A stretch of 64,000 nt of DNA from Cellulosimicrobium sp. Marseille-Q4280 (GTDB lineage Bacteria; Actinomycetota; Actinomycetes; Actinomycetales; Cellulomonadaceae). The notes under the pieces are model-generated. The model ran no database searches. It was not told where the DNA came from and worked only from the letters and a program-made list of their open reading frames with translations. A program made the translations under genes and the position numbers. This document shows positions 51,981 to 60,773 of the stretch, piece after piece. The DNA lies in the NCBI RefSeq assembly GCF_943181405.1, contig NZ_CALPBY010000003.1, positions 372,001 to 436,000 on the forward strand, read 5' to 3'. The first letter of the stretch is position 1; each line of letters starts with the position of its first letter.

Positions 51981-53258
51981 TCACGCCCTCGCCCGGTCGC
52001 CGCTGCGGCGCCGCTCGCCGCGGCCCGTGAGGTCGGCGAGCGCGGAGTACCGCGGCACCCAGCGCACGAGCGCCGCCGTCGAGGCGCCGCCGAGAGCCGC
52101 GGCGGCCCAGATCCCCGCGGCGAGCGACCCGAGCGCCGCGCCCGCGGCCAGCACGAGCGGCCCGATCGCGTCGCCCGTGTCCTGGAACAGTCGCCACACG
52201 CTGAGGAAGGTCGGGCGCACGTCGGCCGGGGCGACGTCGGCCCCGAGCGTCATGACGATCCCCGAGCCCATGCCGTTCCCGATGCCGAGGAGCGCCGCGA
52301 CGACCGCGAGCGCCACGGGAGTGTGCGTGACCGGGACGAGCGCGAGGGCGAGGGCCATCGTGAGCATGGACGGGACCGCGACCCACAGCCTGCCGAACCG
52401 GTCCATCACCTTGCCCGCAGGGTAGAACAGCAGCATGTCGAGGGCGCCGGAGATCCCGAAGATCACCGACGTCACCTCGGCGTCGAGGCCGAGGTGCTCG
52501 CCCCAGAGCGGGATCACGGTCTGCCGGGCGCCGCGCACCGCGGCGACGAGGAGGATCGCGACCCCGAGCGTGGCGAACAGGCGCCGGTGGTCGCGCGCGA
52601 CCTGCGCGATGCTCACGCGCGGGCGCACGGCGCGCCCTCTCCGGCCCTGCGCGTCGTCGCCGTCGCGCTCCGGAGGCACGACGGCGACGACGACCACCGC
52701 CACGAGCGCCGAGACCGCGCCGAGCCAGAAGGCGCCGCGCACGGACGTCGCGGCGATGACCGCTGCGCCCGCGAACGGGCCGATGAACAGCCCGATGCGG
52801 TGCACGCCGGCGAGCGTGGACAGGACCCGCGCCCGTCGCAGCGGCGGAGTGATCTCCGTGAGGTACGACTGCCGCGCGAGGTTGAACACGGCCGACGACG
52901 CCCCCAGGGCGAGAACTCCCGCCGCGAGGCCCCACAGCGCGCTCGTCAGCGCGACCGTCGAGAACGCGACGACGGCGACGGCACCCGCGAGCAGCATCGC
53001 CGCACGGTCGCCGAGCCGCGTCGCGAGCGACCCCGCGGGCAGGTCGAAGAGGATCTTGCCGAGCGGCAGGAGCGCCGTCACGAGCCCGGCGACCGTGAGG
53101 CTCGCGCCTCGCCCGGTCGCCGTGACGGCGACGACCGGCAGCATGGCGCCGACGCCGATCTCCAGGACGAGGGTCGGGACGAACGCACCGAGCACGACGC
53201 TGCGGAAGGGGAACAACGGCCCGCCGGTGCTCGCGGGGCTCGCGACGGGACGGGTCAC
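51981..53258 (-). CDS. MFS transporter
   Basis: A 12-helix major facilitator of 425 aa. VLGAFVPTLVLEIGVGAMLPVVAVTATGRG begins TM1, motif A-like LPAGSLATRLGDRAAML lies after TM2, and a long charged loop (PERDGDDAQGRRGRAVRPR) sits between the halves. It is probably an exporter; the substrate is unknown. Its GTG overlaps the LysR stop by 4 nt (GTGA), so it is co-expressed with that regulator. The C-terminal tail is Arg-rich. Confidence 0.88.
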   Translation of the reverse strand: MTRPVASPASTGGPLFPFRSVVLGAFVPTLVLEIGVGAMLPVVAVTATGRGASLTVAGLVTALLPLGKILFDLPAGSLATRLGDRAAMLLAGAVAVVAFSTVALTSALWGLAAGVLALGASSAVFNLARQSYLTEITPPLRRARVLSTLAGVHRIGLFIGPFAGAAVIAATSVRGAFWLGAVSALVAVVVVAVVPPERDGDDAQGRRGRAVRPRVSIAQVARDHRRLFATLGVAILLVAAVRGARQTVIPLWGEHLGLDAEVTSVIFGISGALDMLLFYPAGKVMDRFGRLWVAVPSMLTMALALALVPVTHTPVALAVVAALLGIGNGMGSGIVMTLGADVAPADVRPTFLSVWRLFQDTGDAIGPLVLAAGAALGSLAAGIWAAAALGGASTAALVRWVPRYSALADLTGRGERRRSGDRARA

Positions 53259-54193
53259 GCGGGGTCGCCCGTCGGCTCTGCGATCCGTGCATCGGCCTCC
53301 GCACCCCGGCAGGCGGGCGCGTCCGCGAGCAGCTCCAGGAGCTGCGGCGCGGCCGACGCTCCCGTCCCCCGGTGCCCGGTCACGACCGACACGACCCAGC
53401 CGGGCGTGCCCGTCTCGGGGAGCGGGACCGTCGTGAGGCGCGCCGCCTGCGGCTTCGCGGCGACGTGCCGCGGCACCATGGCGACACCGAGCCCGCGCTC
53501 GACGAGGTCGAGCAGCGTGTGCACGTCATTCACCGTGAACCGGACCCGGCGGTGCGCGCCGTGCTCCGCGCAGACCGCGTCGTTCACCGGACGCGCCGCC
53601 CACGACGGGTCCAGGTCGACGAAGTCCTCGCCCACGAGGTCGGCCCAGTCGACCCGGCCCAGGCTCGCGAGGGGGTGCTCGGGCGGGCACACGAGCACGA
53701 CGGGCTCTCGGCCGAGCTCCGTCTGGGAGAGAGAACCGAGGTGCTCGGTCGTGGCGACGAACGCGACGTCGAGACCACCCTCGCGCACGCGTGCGACCAG
53801 CTCGTGCGAACCGGCCTGGACGAAGTGGATCTCGACGAGAGGGAATCGCCGGTGGAAGCGCTCGAGCAGCGCGGCCACGTCGACGATCCCGAGGCACTGC
53901 TCCGACCCGACGTGCAGCGACCCCGAGAGCGCGTGCGTCGACCGGACGACCGCGTCGCGAGCGGCGGCCGCCTGCGCGAGCATGGAGCGGGCGTGCGGCA
54001 GCAGGGCGAGACCGGCCTCGGTCGGCTCGACGCGGCGGGTCGTGCGCGTGAACAGGCTGGACCCGAGCTCGTCCTCGAGGCTGCGGATCGCGGCGGACAG
54101 GCCCGACTGGGACACGCCGGTGAGCGCCGCGGCCCGGGTGAACTGGCGCTCGTCCGCGAGCGCCACGAGGTACTCCATCTGCCGTAGATCCAT
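53255..54193 (-). CDS. LysR-family transcriptional regulator
   Basis: Regulator of 312 aa. The winged HTH is MDLRQMEYLVALADERQFTRAAALTGVSQSGLSAAIRSLEDELGSSLFTRTTRRVEPTEAG (1-60). The periplasmic-binding-like effector domain (about 90-290) includes GIVDVAALLERFHRRFPLVEIHF and LVERGLGVAMVPRHVA. It is divergent from two aldo/keto reductase genes and coupled to an MFS gene. The 144-bp intergenic region has a CTAGG-N9-CCTAG inverted repeat. It likely controls both the reductases and the pump. Confidence 0.94.
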   Translation of the reverse strand: MDLRQMEYLVALADERQFTRAAALTGVSQSGLSAAIRSLEDELGSSLFTRTTRRVEPTEAGLALLPHARSMLAQAAAARDAVVRSTHALSGSLHVGSEQCLGIVDVAALLERFHRRFPLVEIHFVQAGSHELVARVREGGLDVAFVATTEHLGSLSQTELGREPVVLVCPPEHPLASLGRVDWADLVGEDFVDLDPSWAARPVNDAVCAEHGAHRRVRFTVNDVHTLLDLVERGLGVAMVPRHVAAKPQAARLTTVPLPETGTPGWVVSVVTGHRGTGASAAPQLLELLADAPACRGAEADARIAEPTGDPA

Positions 54194-54239
54194 TGACCAC
54201 TCATTCTTCTGGAATTGACGATCGACAGTTGTTGGACTT

Positions 54240-54258
54240 CTAGGTTATCGGTTCCTAG
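54240..54258. promoter_or_regulatory. Inverted repeat in the LysR/aldo-keto reductase control region
   Basis: CTAGG-N9-CCTAG, a perfect 5-bp dyad of 19 bp in an unusually AT-rich stretch 47 bp from the LysR start. It has the size of a LysR recognition site, though the T-N11-A pattern is not exact. Confidence 0.5.
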
Positions 54259-54337
54259 GCTCGACGAGCACGTCCCGGGAGCTCCCTCCCGCACGGGCGA
54301 TCACCCTTCCTACCCCCCGACCCCGAGGAAGTTCTCC

Positions 54338-55198
54338 ATGCAGCAGCGCACTCTCGGATCCTGGACCGTCTCCGCGGTCGGCCTCGGCGGCATGCCGATG
54401 TCGATCGAGGGCCGCCCCGACGAGGACCGGTCCGTCGCGACGATCCATGCCGCCCTCGAAGCGGGCGTCACCCTGATCGACACCGCCGACGCCTACCACC
54501 TGCACGCCGACGAGGTCGGCCACAACGAGGAGCTGATCGCTCGCGCCCTCCGGTCGTACGGCGGCGACACGTCGGCCGTGCTCGTCGCGACGAAGGGCGG
54601 TCACCTGCGCCCCGGCGACGGCACATGGACGAAGAACGGCGATCCCACCTACCTCAAGCACGCGGCGAAGGAGTCGGCCCGCCGGCTCGGCGTGGACGCG
54701 ATCGGGCTCTACCAGTTCCACCGCCCGGACCCGGCCGTGCCCTACGCGGACTCGGTCGGCGCGCTCGCGGAGCTCCTCGACGAGGGCGTCATCGAGATGG
54801 CCGGTATCTCGAACGCCGACGTCGCGCAGATCGACCTCGCGAACGAGGTGCTCGGCGGCCGGCTGGTGTCCGTGCAGAACCAGTTCTCGCCGCGGTTCCG
54901 GTCCAGCCAGGGCGAGCTCGAGCACTGCGCGGCGCTCGGGGTCGCGTTCCTGCCCTGGAGCCCGCTGGGCGGGATCGCGAACGCAGGCGAGCTCGGAAGC
55001 ACGCACGCCGCGTTCCAGGAGGTCGCCGACGCCCACGACGTGAGCGTCTACCAGGTCACGCTCGCGTGGGAGCTCGCGCTCGCACCCGTCGTGATCCCCA
55101 TCCCGGGGGCCTCGCGCCCCGAGAGCATCCGCGACTCCGCCAGAGCCGCCGACCTCGTCCTGACCGACGACGAGGTCGCCCGGCTCTCGGCGGCCTGA
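54338..55198 (+). CDS. Aldo/keto reductase
   Basis: NADPH-dependent TIM-barrel reductase of 286 aa. The catalytic tetrad is recognisable: Asp and Tyr in LIDTADAYH, Lys in VATKGGH and His in YQFHRPDP. Cofactor-binding segments are FLPWSPLGG and IPIPGASRPESIRDSARAADL. It reduces aldehydes/ketones of unknown identity. GAGGAAG lies 6 nt before the ATG. It is first of two aldo/keto reductase genes facing a LysR regulator. Confidence 0.93.
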   Translation: MQQRTLGSWTVSAVGLGGMPMSIEGRPDEDRSVATIHAALEAGVTLIDTADAYHLHADEVGHNEELIARALRSYGGDTSAVLVATKGGHLRPGDGTWTKNGDPTYLKHAAKESARRLGVDAIGLYQFHRPDPAVPYADSVGALAELLDEGVIEMAGISNADVAQIDLANEVLGGRLVSVQNQFSPRFRSSQGELEHCAALGVAFLPWSPLGGIANAGELGSTHAAFQEVADAHDVSVYQVTLAWELALAPVVIPIPGASRPESIRDSARAADLVLTDDEVARLSAA

Positions 55199-55221
55199 CC
55201 GGCGACGGACGGAGCACCACC

Positions 55222-56154
55222 GTGAAGACCTTCACCCTCCCCGGGACGGACCTCGTGGTCCCGAACGTCGTGCTCGGGCTCATGCGCATCCAGGACAAGA
55301 CGGACGACGAGGTCCGCGCGCTCGTGCACTCTGCGCGAGACGCAGGGATCACGTTCCTCGACCACGCCGACATCTACGGCGACGACCTGCACGGCTGCGA
55401 GCGCCGCTTCGCGGAGGCGACGCGCCTGTCCCCCGCCGAGCGCGCGGAGTGGGTCATCCAGTCCAAGGCCGGGATCGTGCCCGACGGACCGTACTTCGAC
55501 TTCTCGTACGACCACCTCGTCGGGTCGGTGCACGGGTCGCTCGACGCGCTGGGCACGGACTACCTCGACATCCTCCTGCTGCACCGCCCGGACCCCCTCG
55601 TGGAGCCCGAGGAGGTCGCGCGCGCGTTCTCCGACCTCCACGCCGCCGGCAAGGTCCGCGCGTTCGGCGTCTCCAACCACACGCCCGGCCAGATCGAGCT
55701 CCTGCGCCGGTACGTCGAGCAGCCGATCGTCGCCAACCAGATGCAGCTCTCGATCCCGCACGCGCCGCTCGTCGCGCAGGGCGTCGCGTCCAACATGGCG
55801 GCGCTCGACCAGTCGGTCAGCCGCGACCTCGGGACGCTCGACTACTGCCGCCTGCACGACATCACCGTCCAGGCGTGGTCACCGCTGCAGGGCGGCGCGG
55901 GCCACGGCGTCTTCCTCGGGTCGCCCGAGCACCCCGAGCTCAACACGGTGATCGACCGGCTCGCCGCGCAGTACGACGTGCCGCCGATCGCCATCGCCAC
56001 GGCGTGGATCACGCGGCACCCCGCACAGATGCAGGTCGTGCTCGGCACGACGAGCCCCGACCGCGTCGCCGGCGCGGCGCAGGGCTCCGACGTCCCGCTG
56101 ACGCGCGCCGAGTGGTCCGAGCTCTTCCGCGCCGCGGGACACCACGTGCCCTGA
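55222..56154 (+). CDS. Aldo/keto reductase (YdhF-like)
   Basis: Second NADPH-dependent reductase, 310 aa. The tetrad lies in FLDHADIYGDD (Asp, Tyr), IQSKAGIV (Lys) and ILLLHRPDPL (His). QAWSPLQGGAGHGVFLG and VVLGTTSPDRVAGAAQGSDVPL bind cofactor. It resembles the YdhF/oxidoreductase branch more than its neighbour, so the pair is not a recent duplicate. GGAG precedes the GTG, 23 bp after the first reductase stop, consistent with one transcript. It is probably regulated by the LysR protein. Confidence 0.92.
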   Translation: MKTFTLPGTDLVVPNVVLGLMRIQDKTDDEVRALVHSARDAGITFLDHADIYGDDLHGCERRFAEATRLSPAERAEWVIQSKAGIVPDGPYFDFSYDHLVGSVHGSLDALGTDYLDILLLHRPDPLVEPEEVARAFSDLHAAGKVRAFGVSNHTPGQIELLRRYVEQPIVANQMQLSIPHAPLVAQGVASNMAALDQSVSRDLGTLDYCRLHDITVQAWSPLQGGAGHGVFLGSPEHPELNTVIDRLAAQYDVPPIAIATAWITRHPAQMQVVLGTTSPDRVAGAAQGSDVPLTRAEWSELFRAAGHHVP

Positions 56155-56294
56155 CGGGCGCGCGGGTGACCGGACGGAGGCGAGGAACGGGGGGTCGGGG
56201 CTATCGGTCAGGATTCGAGAAGCGGTGCGGGCGCACGCGTTCCTAGCATCGAGGCATCGACACGACCGACCGACCGACCGAGAAGGAGCGTCCG

Positions 56295-56747
56295 ATGACG
56301 GGCACGCAGAAGGCTGCGACGACGACGAGCGCCGACGGGTTCACCGCCGAGGAGCGAGCGGCGATGAAGGAGCGCGCCAAGGAGCTCAGGGCGACGACCG
56401 ACGGCGAGGCGGCGGTCCACGAGAAGCTCGCCGAGATGTCCGCCGCGGACCGGGCCCTCGCCGAGGCCGTCCACTCGATCGTGCGGGCCGAGGCGCCCCA
56501 CCTGGTGCCGCGCACCTGGTACGGCCAGCCGGCGTACGCCCTGCCGGGCAAGGGCAGCAAGCCCGGCCCGATCGTGTGCTTCTTCCAGCCCGCGGAGAAG
56601 TTCGGCTCCCGCTACGCGACGCTCGGCTTCAACGACGACGCACGGCTCGACGACGGCACGATGTGGCCGACGTCGTTCGCGCTCACGGAGATGAACGCCG
56701 CGAACGAGCAGGAGATCGCCCGGCTCGTGCGGACCGCGGCGGGCTGA
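56295..56747 (+). CDS. DUF1801-type (YdhG/iron chaperone-like) protein
   Basis: Cytoplasmic protein of 150 aa. An N-terminal charged helix (AEERAAMKERAKELRA) precedes a DUF1801-like alpha/beta domain with the landmark RTWYGQPAYALPGKG, followed by IVCFFQPAEKFGSRYATLGFNDDARLDDGTMWPTSFAL. Relatives include frataxin-like iron chaperones of Bacillus, but the role here is open. AAGGAG lies 7 nt before the ATG. It is followed by a strong hairpin shared with the convergent pectate lyase gene. Confidence 0.82.
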   Translation: MTGTQKAATTTSADGFTAEERAAMKERAKELRATTDGEAAVHEKLAEMSAADRALAEAVHSIVRAEAPHLVPRTWYGQPAYALPGKGSKPGPIVCFFQPAEKFGSRYATLGFNDDARLDDGTMWPTSFALTEMNAANEQEIARLVRTAAG

Positions 56748-56758
56748 GGAGCGCGAGC

Positions 56759-56802
56759 AGGTCGGGCCGAGGCAGCACGTGCATGCTGTCCCGGCCCGAC
56801 CT
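56759..56802. terminator. Hairpin between DUF1801 and pectate lyase genes
   Basis: AGGTCGGGCC and GGCCCGACCT form a perfect 10-bp stem; the loop holds an inner CAGCA/TGCTG stem. It sits between two convergent stops. Confidence 0.8.
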
Positions 56803-56859
56803 CCGGCCTCTGCGATCGCCGTCTCCCTCAGCGTCGTCGGGGAAAGCTCGGGGCCGCGC

Positions 56860-59800
56860 TCAGACGCACGGTCCGACGGCCGACCACGATCCCCAGACGC
56901 TCGCTCCGGGCTCCTGCCCGCGGGTCCACCACTGCGCCCGGTGGTTGACCCCGTCGTGCGCCACGACGTCGCCACCGAGGTACACCGTGGACGCGTCCCA
57001 CGGCTCGGCACACTCGGCCACGGCGGGTGCCCCGGCGGCCGGGCCGACCTCCGCCCACGCGCCGAACCAGGACGTCGCGCCCGGCTCCTGGTCGCGGGTC
57101 CACCACCGCGCCTCGTAGACGACGCCGTCGTGCTGCACCAGGTCGCCGCGCTGGTACACGGTGCTCGCGTACCAGGGGTTCGGCCCGGGCTCGGGGGCGG
57201 AGACCTCGGGCAGCACGTCGATGACGGTCGGCTCCTCGACGGGCGCGAACCGCGCGCCCGCGTCCGACGGCGCGGCGTCCGTCAGCTCCAGCAGCCCCGA
57301 CATGTCGACCGAGCCGTCGGGGGCGAGCTCGGGCCGTACGCCGTCGACGTCCAGCGAGACGAACCACGAATCGGCCACCGCCGACTCCCCACCCAGGTTC
57401 CAGTGGTTCGACGGGTCGGTGAGCAGCGACGTGTCGGCCTGCTCGAGGGCCAGCACGTCCACGGCCGGGTTCTGCCACGAGACGACGCCGCGGGCCTCGT
57501 AGGCGGTCGACGGCGCGTTGGTCTCCAGGCGGACGCCGCGGTCGTTGGCGACCGAGGTGACGTCGTCGAGCCGGACGTCCGGGCCGGAGTTCGACGTCAC
57601 GCCGGTGGCGAGGTTGCCGTAGCTGATCGAGTTGCGCAGCAGGTGGTCGCCCGGGATCGACTCGCCGCCGAGCTTGAACCCGTTGCCCTCACCGGTCCGC
57701 GAGGGGTCCGCCTCGAGCCAGCCGTTGTCGTACGCGACGGAGTCCTCCACGACGACGGTCCCGATGGGTCCGGTGGTCGACTTCGCGTACAGGTCCCAGC
57801 CGTCGTCGATGTTGTGGTGGGCGATGCTGTGCCGGAACACGTTGCCCTCGCCGACGGTGAGCTTCGCGGCGAAGCCGTCCGCGTCGTTGCCCCCGGCGTC
57901 GGCGTTGTTGTGCGCGACCGACGAGACCACGAGGTTGTGCGACGGCCACATCGACGGCGGCTCGGCGCTGCGGCCCGAGATCTGGATGCCCGTGTCGGCG
58001 TTGTGGTGCGACTCCACGCGCTCCACGACGTTGTGGTGGCCCTCGATCAGCATCGGCTTCGCCTTGTCGCGCGAGCCGGTGATCTCGAGGTCGTAGACGT
58101 GCCACCAGTCGCCGCGCAGGACGAGGCCGCCGTCAGGCGACTGCGACAGGTCCAGCGTCGCCCTGGTGCCGGGCTCGGACAGGAGCGTGATCGGCGCGTC
58201 AGGGGTGCCGTCACGGCCGCGCTCGGCGACGACCTTGCGCGTCGGGATGTAGACGCCGTCGGTCAGGACGATCTGCTGGCCGGCCTGCGCGAACCCGACC
58301 GCGGTGTGGAGGTCGAGCGGGTCGGCCCGGGTGCCGGCGCCGTCGGCCGAGCCGTCCGGCGCGACCCAGATCGACTGCCCCGGCTCGCCGAACCGCTCGA
58401 CCGTGACGGTCAGGGGCACGTCGACCGGGTCGGTGGACTCGATCTGCTCGCGCTCCCCGAGGTGGGGCTGCTCGGCGTCGGGCAGCAACCGGGCGGTGAG
58501 CTCGTTCACCCCGTCCTCGAGGGAGACGGTGGCCAGCGCACGCTCGCCCGGTGCGAGGGCGATGTCGTCGACGACGACGTCGCCCGCCGCGTCGAGGACC
58601 TGACCGGTGCCGTACATGTTCGCCACGAGCGGGACGTCGAGGCTCCGCTCCGGCGTCGTCGAGGTGACGTCGACGCCGAGCGTGGCCGGCACGTACTCCG
58701 TCGGCGGCTCCTGGGCGGGCTCGTCGTCGTCGGGGTGGATCGTGGTGAGCTCCCAGTCGGTGACCGTCACCTGGATCTTGCGGGCGACCGCCATCCCGAC
58801 GTAGAAGCGCTCCGAGTCCTGCTGCAGCAGCATCTCGGGGTCGTACTGGATGACCTCCAGGACCTCTCCGTCGCGCTCCCAGATCGCGTGGAACCCGGTG
58901 TTCGACCTGCGCAGCGAGAGCTCGAAGACGTCTCCCGTGACGAACTTCGGACCGGTCGCGTCCGCCCGCCAGCCCTCGTCGAAGACCACGGCATCGGAGG
59001 TGTCCCGCGTCCCCGCGGAGCTGTCGTCCGGGGCGCCGGTGTAGCCGTGCACGAACCTTGCTCCGGGCGTGCCGTCCCGCACCGTCGCGGTTCCCTCCCC
59101 GTAGCGCGTGATCAGCGCACCGGCGGAGTTGAAGTAGCGGGCCGCCGACTCCCCGGGCACGAGCGTGTCGACCGCGAGCACGCCGAAACCGGACTGGTTG
59201 TCCTTCGTGGCGGCGTCGTCCACGTGGAAGGTGGCGCTGAGCGTGAAGTTCTCCGTCGCCGGGTCGACCTCGGTGTAGTAGTACTGGAACCCGTCCTCGG
59301 ACGAGGCGAGCTTGGTCGAGCTGGCCCGCGCGTCGAAGGTGATGGTGCCGTCCGCGTTCTCGACCACCTGGCCGCCCGAACCGGCGTTGGAGCCGATGTC
59401 GGCGAACTTCCAGCGCTCGACGGCAGTGGCGACGGCGACCTCGAACGGCGCGCCCGCGGCGGACTCGGCGCCGCGGTGCGCGACGGCGCGGAGCTGGTAG
59501 GTCGCACCGGTGGCGAGCCCGGTCACGTCCGCCGTGGTGCCGACGACCCGGTCGACCGCGGTGACCCACGTGGCGCCGTCGTCGCTGACCTGGACGGAGT
59601 AGCTCTCGGCCTCGGGGCTCGGGGACCACTCGGTGGACACGGTGCCCCGGCCGCCGGAGACCGCGGTGGTCAGCGCGGAGGCGATCTCCGGACCGACGAG
59701 CGGGAGGGAGAATCCGGCGTGCGCGACCCGCGCCGAGGTCAGCGGCGCGTCCTCGCCGTAGCGCGTGATCGAGACCTCGACCTCGTAGTCGCCGGATGCG

Positions 59801-60570
59801 GGCGGTGTCAGCGCGATGCTGCCGGCAGCCCCGTCGGTGACGGTCATGGCCCGGTCGACGACGGCGCCCGTCGCGTCGTGGAGGGCGGCATGGGCGACGT
59901 CGCCGCCGTCGGTGCCGAGCAGGCCGGTGTAGCCCACGAGCAGCGTGCGCGGGTCCGCCGGGTCGACGGTGACGGAGTCGACGGTCGGGGCCGCCACCTC
60001 GGCCCATGGCGCACGATCACCGAGGTCCACGGGACCGAGCTGCGCCGAGAAGACGTTCACCCCGGAGCTCGGGGACGCGAGGTAGTAGTCGCCGGGCACG
60101 GCGATGTCGATCGTCGCGGTCGCGACGGGCACCGTCTCGTCGTCGGCGAGCGCGGGCACGCGGGCGACCTCTCCGGTCGCGCCGTAGAGGGCGAGCGCGC
60201 GGTCGCTGCTGCCGCTGCTGCGGGCGTTGACCACGACCTGGGTCGGTGCGTCCTCGGCGCCGACGGTGAAGTGCAGGGAGCGAGCGTCGGCACCGCCGGA
60301 CCCGTTGAGCTTGATGCGCTGGGAGTAGACGTCCCCGCGGTCGGAGACACGGTCCGTGGCGTCGACGGTGACCTTCTTGGCGTCGGTCGCGTGGATCGTG
60401 AAGTCGGTCCCGGTGTCGACCACGGTGGCGTAGTCGCCCGGCGCGAGGTCGCTCGCGTCGAGCGCCGTGCCCGGGCCGACGGCGACGGCCGTCAGCGCGG
60501 ACGTGGCGGTGAGTGCCGCTGCGACCGCTGCCGCCAGCGACGTGCGGATGGTCCGCCCGAACGGTGTCAT
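56860..60570 (-). CDS. Secreted pectate lyase-type enzyme (PL9-like beta-helix) with FN3 and two chitin-binding-type modules
   Basis: Exported multidomain protein of 1236 aa. Order: signal peptide (1 to about 30, TSLAAAVAAALTATSALTAVA); N-terminal beta domain; fibronectin type III (about 295-380); jelly-roll-like region (about 385-600); right-handed beta-helix (about 730-1100); two C-terminal CBM5/12-like modules (about 1140-1185 and 1192-1236: PWYASTVYQRGDLVQHDG, PWDASTVYLGGDVVAHDG). The helix carries PL9 features: GNDADGFAAKLTVGEGN (Ca ligands, catalytic Lys), NIDDGWDLYAK and GNGFKLGG. It likely depolymerises pectate outside the cell. GAGGAG precedes the ATG at 60570. A LacI-type operator lies upstream. 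Confidence 0.9.
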   Translation of the reverse strand: MTPFGRTIRTSLAAAVAAALTATSALTAVAVGPGTALDASDLAPGDYATVVDTGTDFTIHATDAKKVTVDATDRVSDRGDVYSQRIKLNGSGGADARSLHFTVGAEDAPTQVVVNARSSGSSDRALALYGATGEVARVPALADDETVPVATATIDIAVPGDYYLASPSSGVNVFSAQLGPVDLGDRAPWAEVAAPTVDSVTVDPADPRTLLVGYTGLLGTDGGDVAHAALHDATGAVVDRAMTVTDGAAGSIALTPPASGDYEVEVSITRYGEDAPLTSARVAHAGFSLPLVGPEIASALTTAVSGGRGTVSTEWSPSPEAESYSVQVSDDGATWVTAVDRVVGTTADVTGLATGATYQLRAVAHRGAESAAGAPFEVAVATAVERWKFADIGSNAGSGGQVVENADGTITFDARASSTKLASSEDGFQYYYTEVDPATENFTLSATFHVDDAATKDNQSGFGVLAVDTLVPGESAARYFNSAGALITRYGEGTATVRDGTPGARFVHGYTGAPDDSSAGTRDTSDAVVFDEGWRADATGPKFVTGDVFELSLRRSNTGFHAIWERDGEVLEVIQYDPEMLLQQDSERFYVGMAVARKIQVTVTDWELTTIHPDDDEPAQEPPTEYVPATLGVDVTSTTPERSLDVPLVANMYGTGQVLDAAGDVVVDDIALAPGERALATVSLEDGVNELTARLLPDAEQPHLGEREQIESTDPVDVPLTVTVERFGEPGQSIWVAPDGSADGAGTRADPLDLHTAVGFAQAGQQIVLTDGVYIPTRKVVAERGRDGTPDAPITLLSEPGTRATLDLSQSPDGGLVLRGDWWHVYDLEITGSRDKAKPMLIEGHHNVVERVESHHNADTGIQISGRSAEPPSMWPSHNLVVSSVAHNNADAGGNDADGFAAKLTVGEGNVFRHSIAHHNIDDGWDLYAKSTTGPIGTVVVEDSVAYDNGWLEADPSRTGEGNGFKLGGESIPGDHLLRNSISYGNLATGVTSNSGPDVRLDDVTSVANDRGVRLETNAPSTAYEARGVVSWQNPAVDVLALEQADTSLLTDPSNHWNLGGESAVADSWFVSLDVDGVRPELAPDGSVDMSGLLELTDAAPSDAGARFAPVEEPTVIDVLPEVSAPEPGPNPWYASTVYQRGDLVQHDGVVYEARWWTRDQEPGATSWFGAWAEVGPAAGAPAVAECAEPWDASTVYLGGDVVAHDGVNHRAQWWTRGQEPGASVWGSWSAVGPCV

Positions 60571-60614
60571 GGATCTCCTCGTCGAGATGCGCGTGCGCTG
60601 CGATGAACACGCGA

Positions 60615-60626
60615 GAAACCGGTTTC
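60615..60626. promoter_or_regulatory. LacI-type operator upstream of the pectate lyase
   Basis: GAAACCGGTTTC is a perfect 12-bp palindrome with central CG, embedded in a 20-bp imperfect dyad (outer GCG/CGC). It lies 45-56 bp upstream of the lyase ATG. No LacI gene is in the window. Confidence 0.75.
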
Positions 60627-60773
60627 CCGCACGGTAACCGCATTCCGCAGGGCCCGTCAAGAGGTGGGCGCGGGTCATCGACCACGACGAGCGAGCCGCC
60701 GGCGATTGGACGGCTTCCATAACGTTTTGGTTACACTGGCGCGGTCCCCTCCACCGACCCCCCGGAGCGCACC

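Noticed and set aside
56779-60606. 1275-aa plus-strand frame opposite the pectate lyase
   Set aside because: Composition is Arg/Val/Asp shadow; the minus strand has signal peptide, FN3, beta-helix and binding modules.
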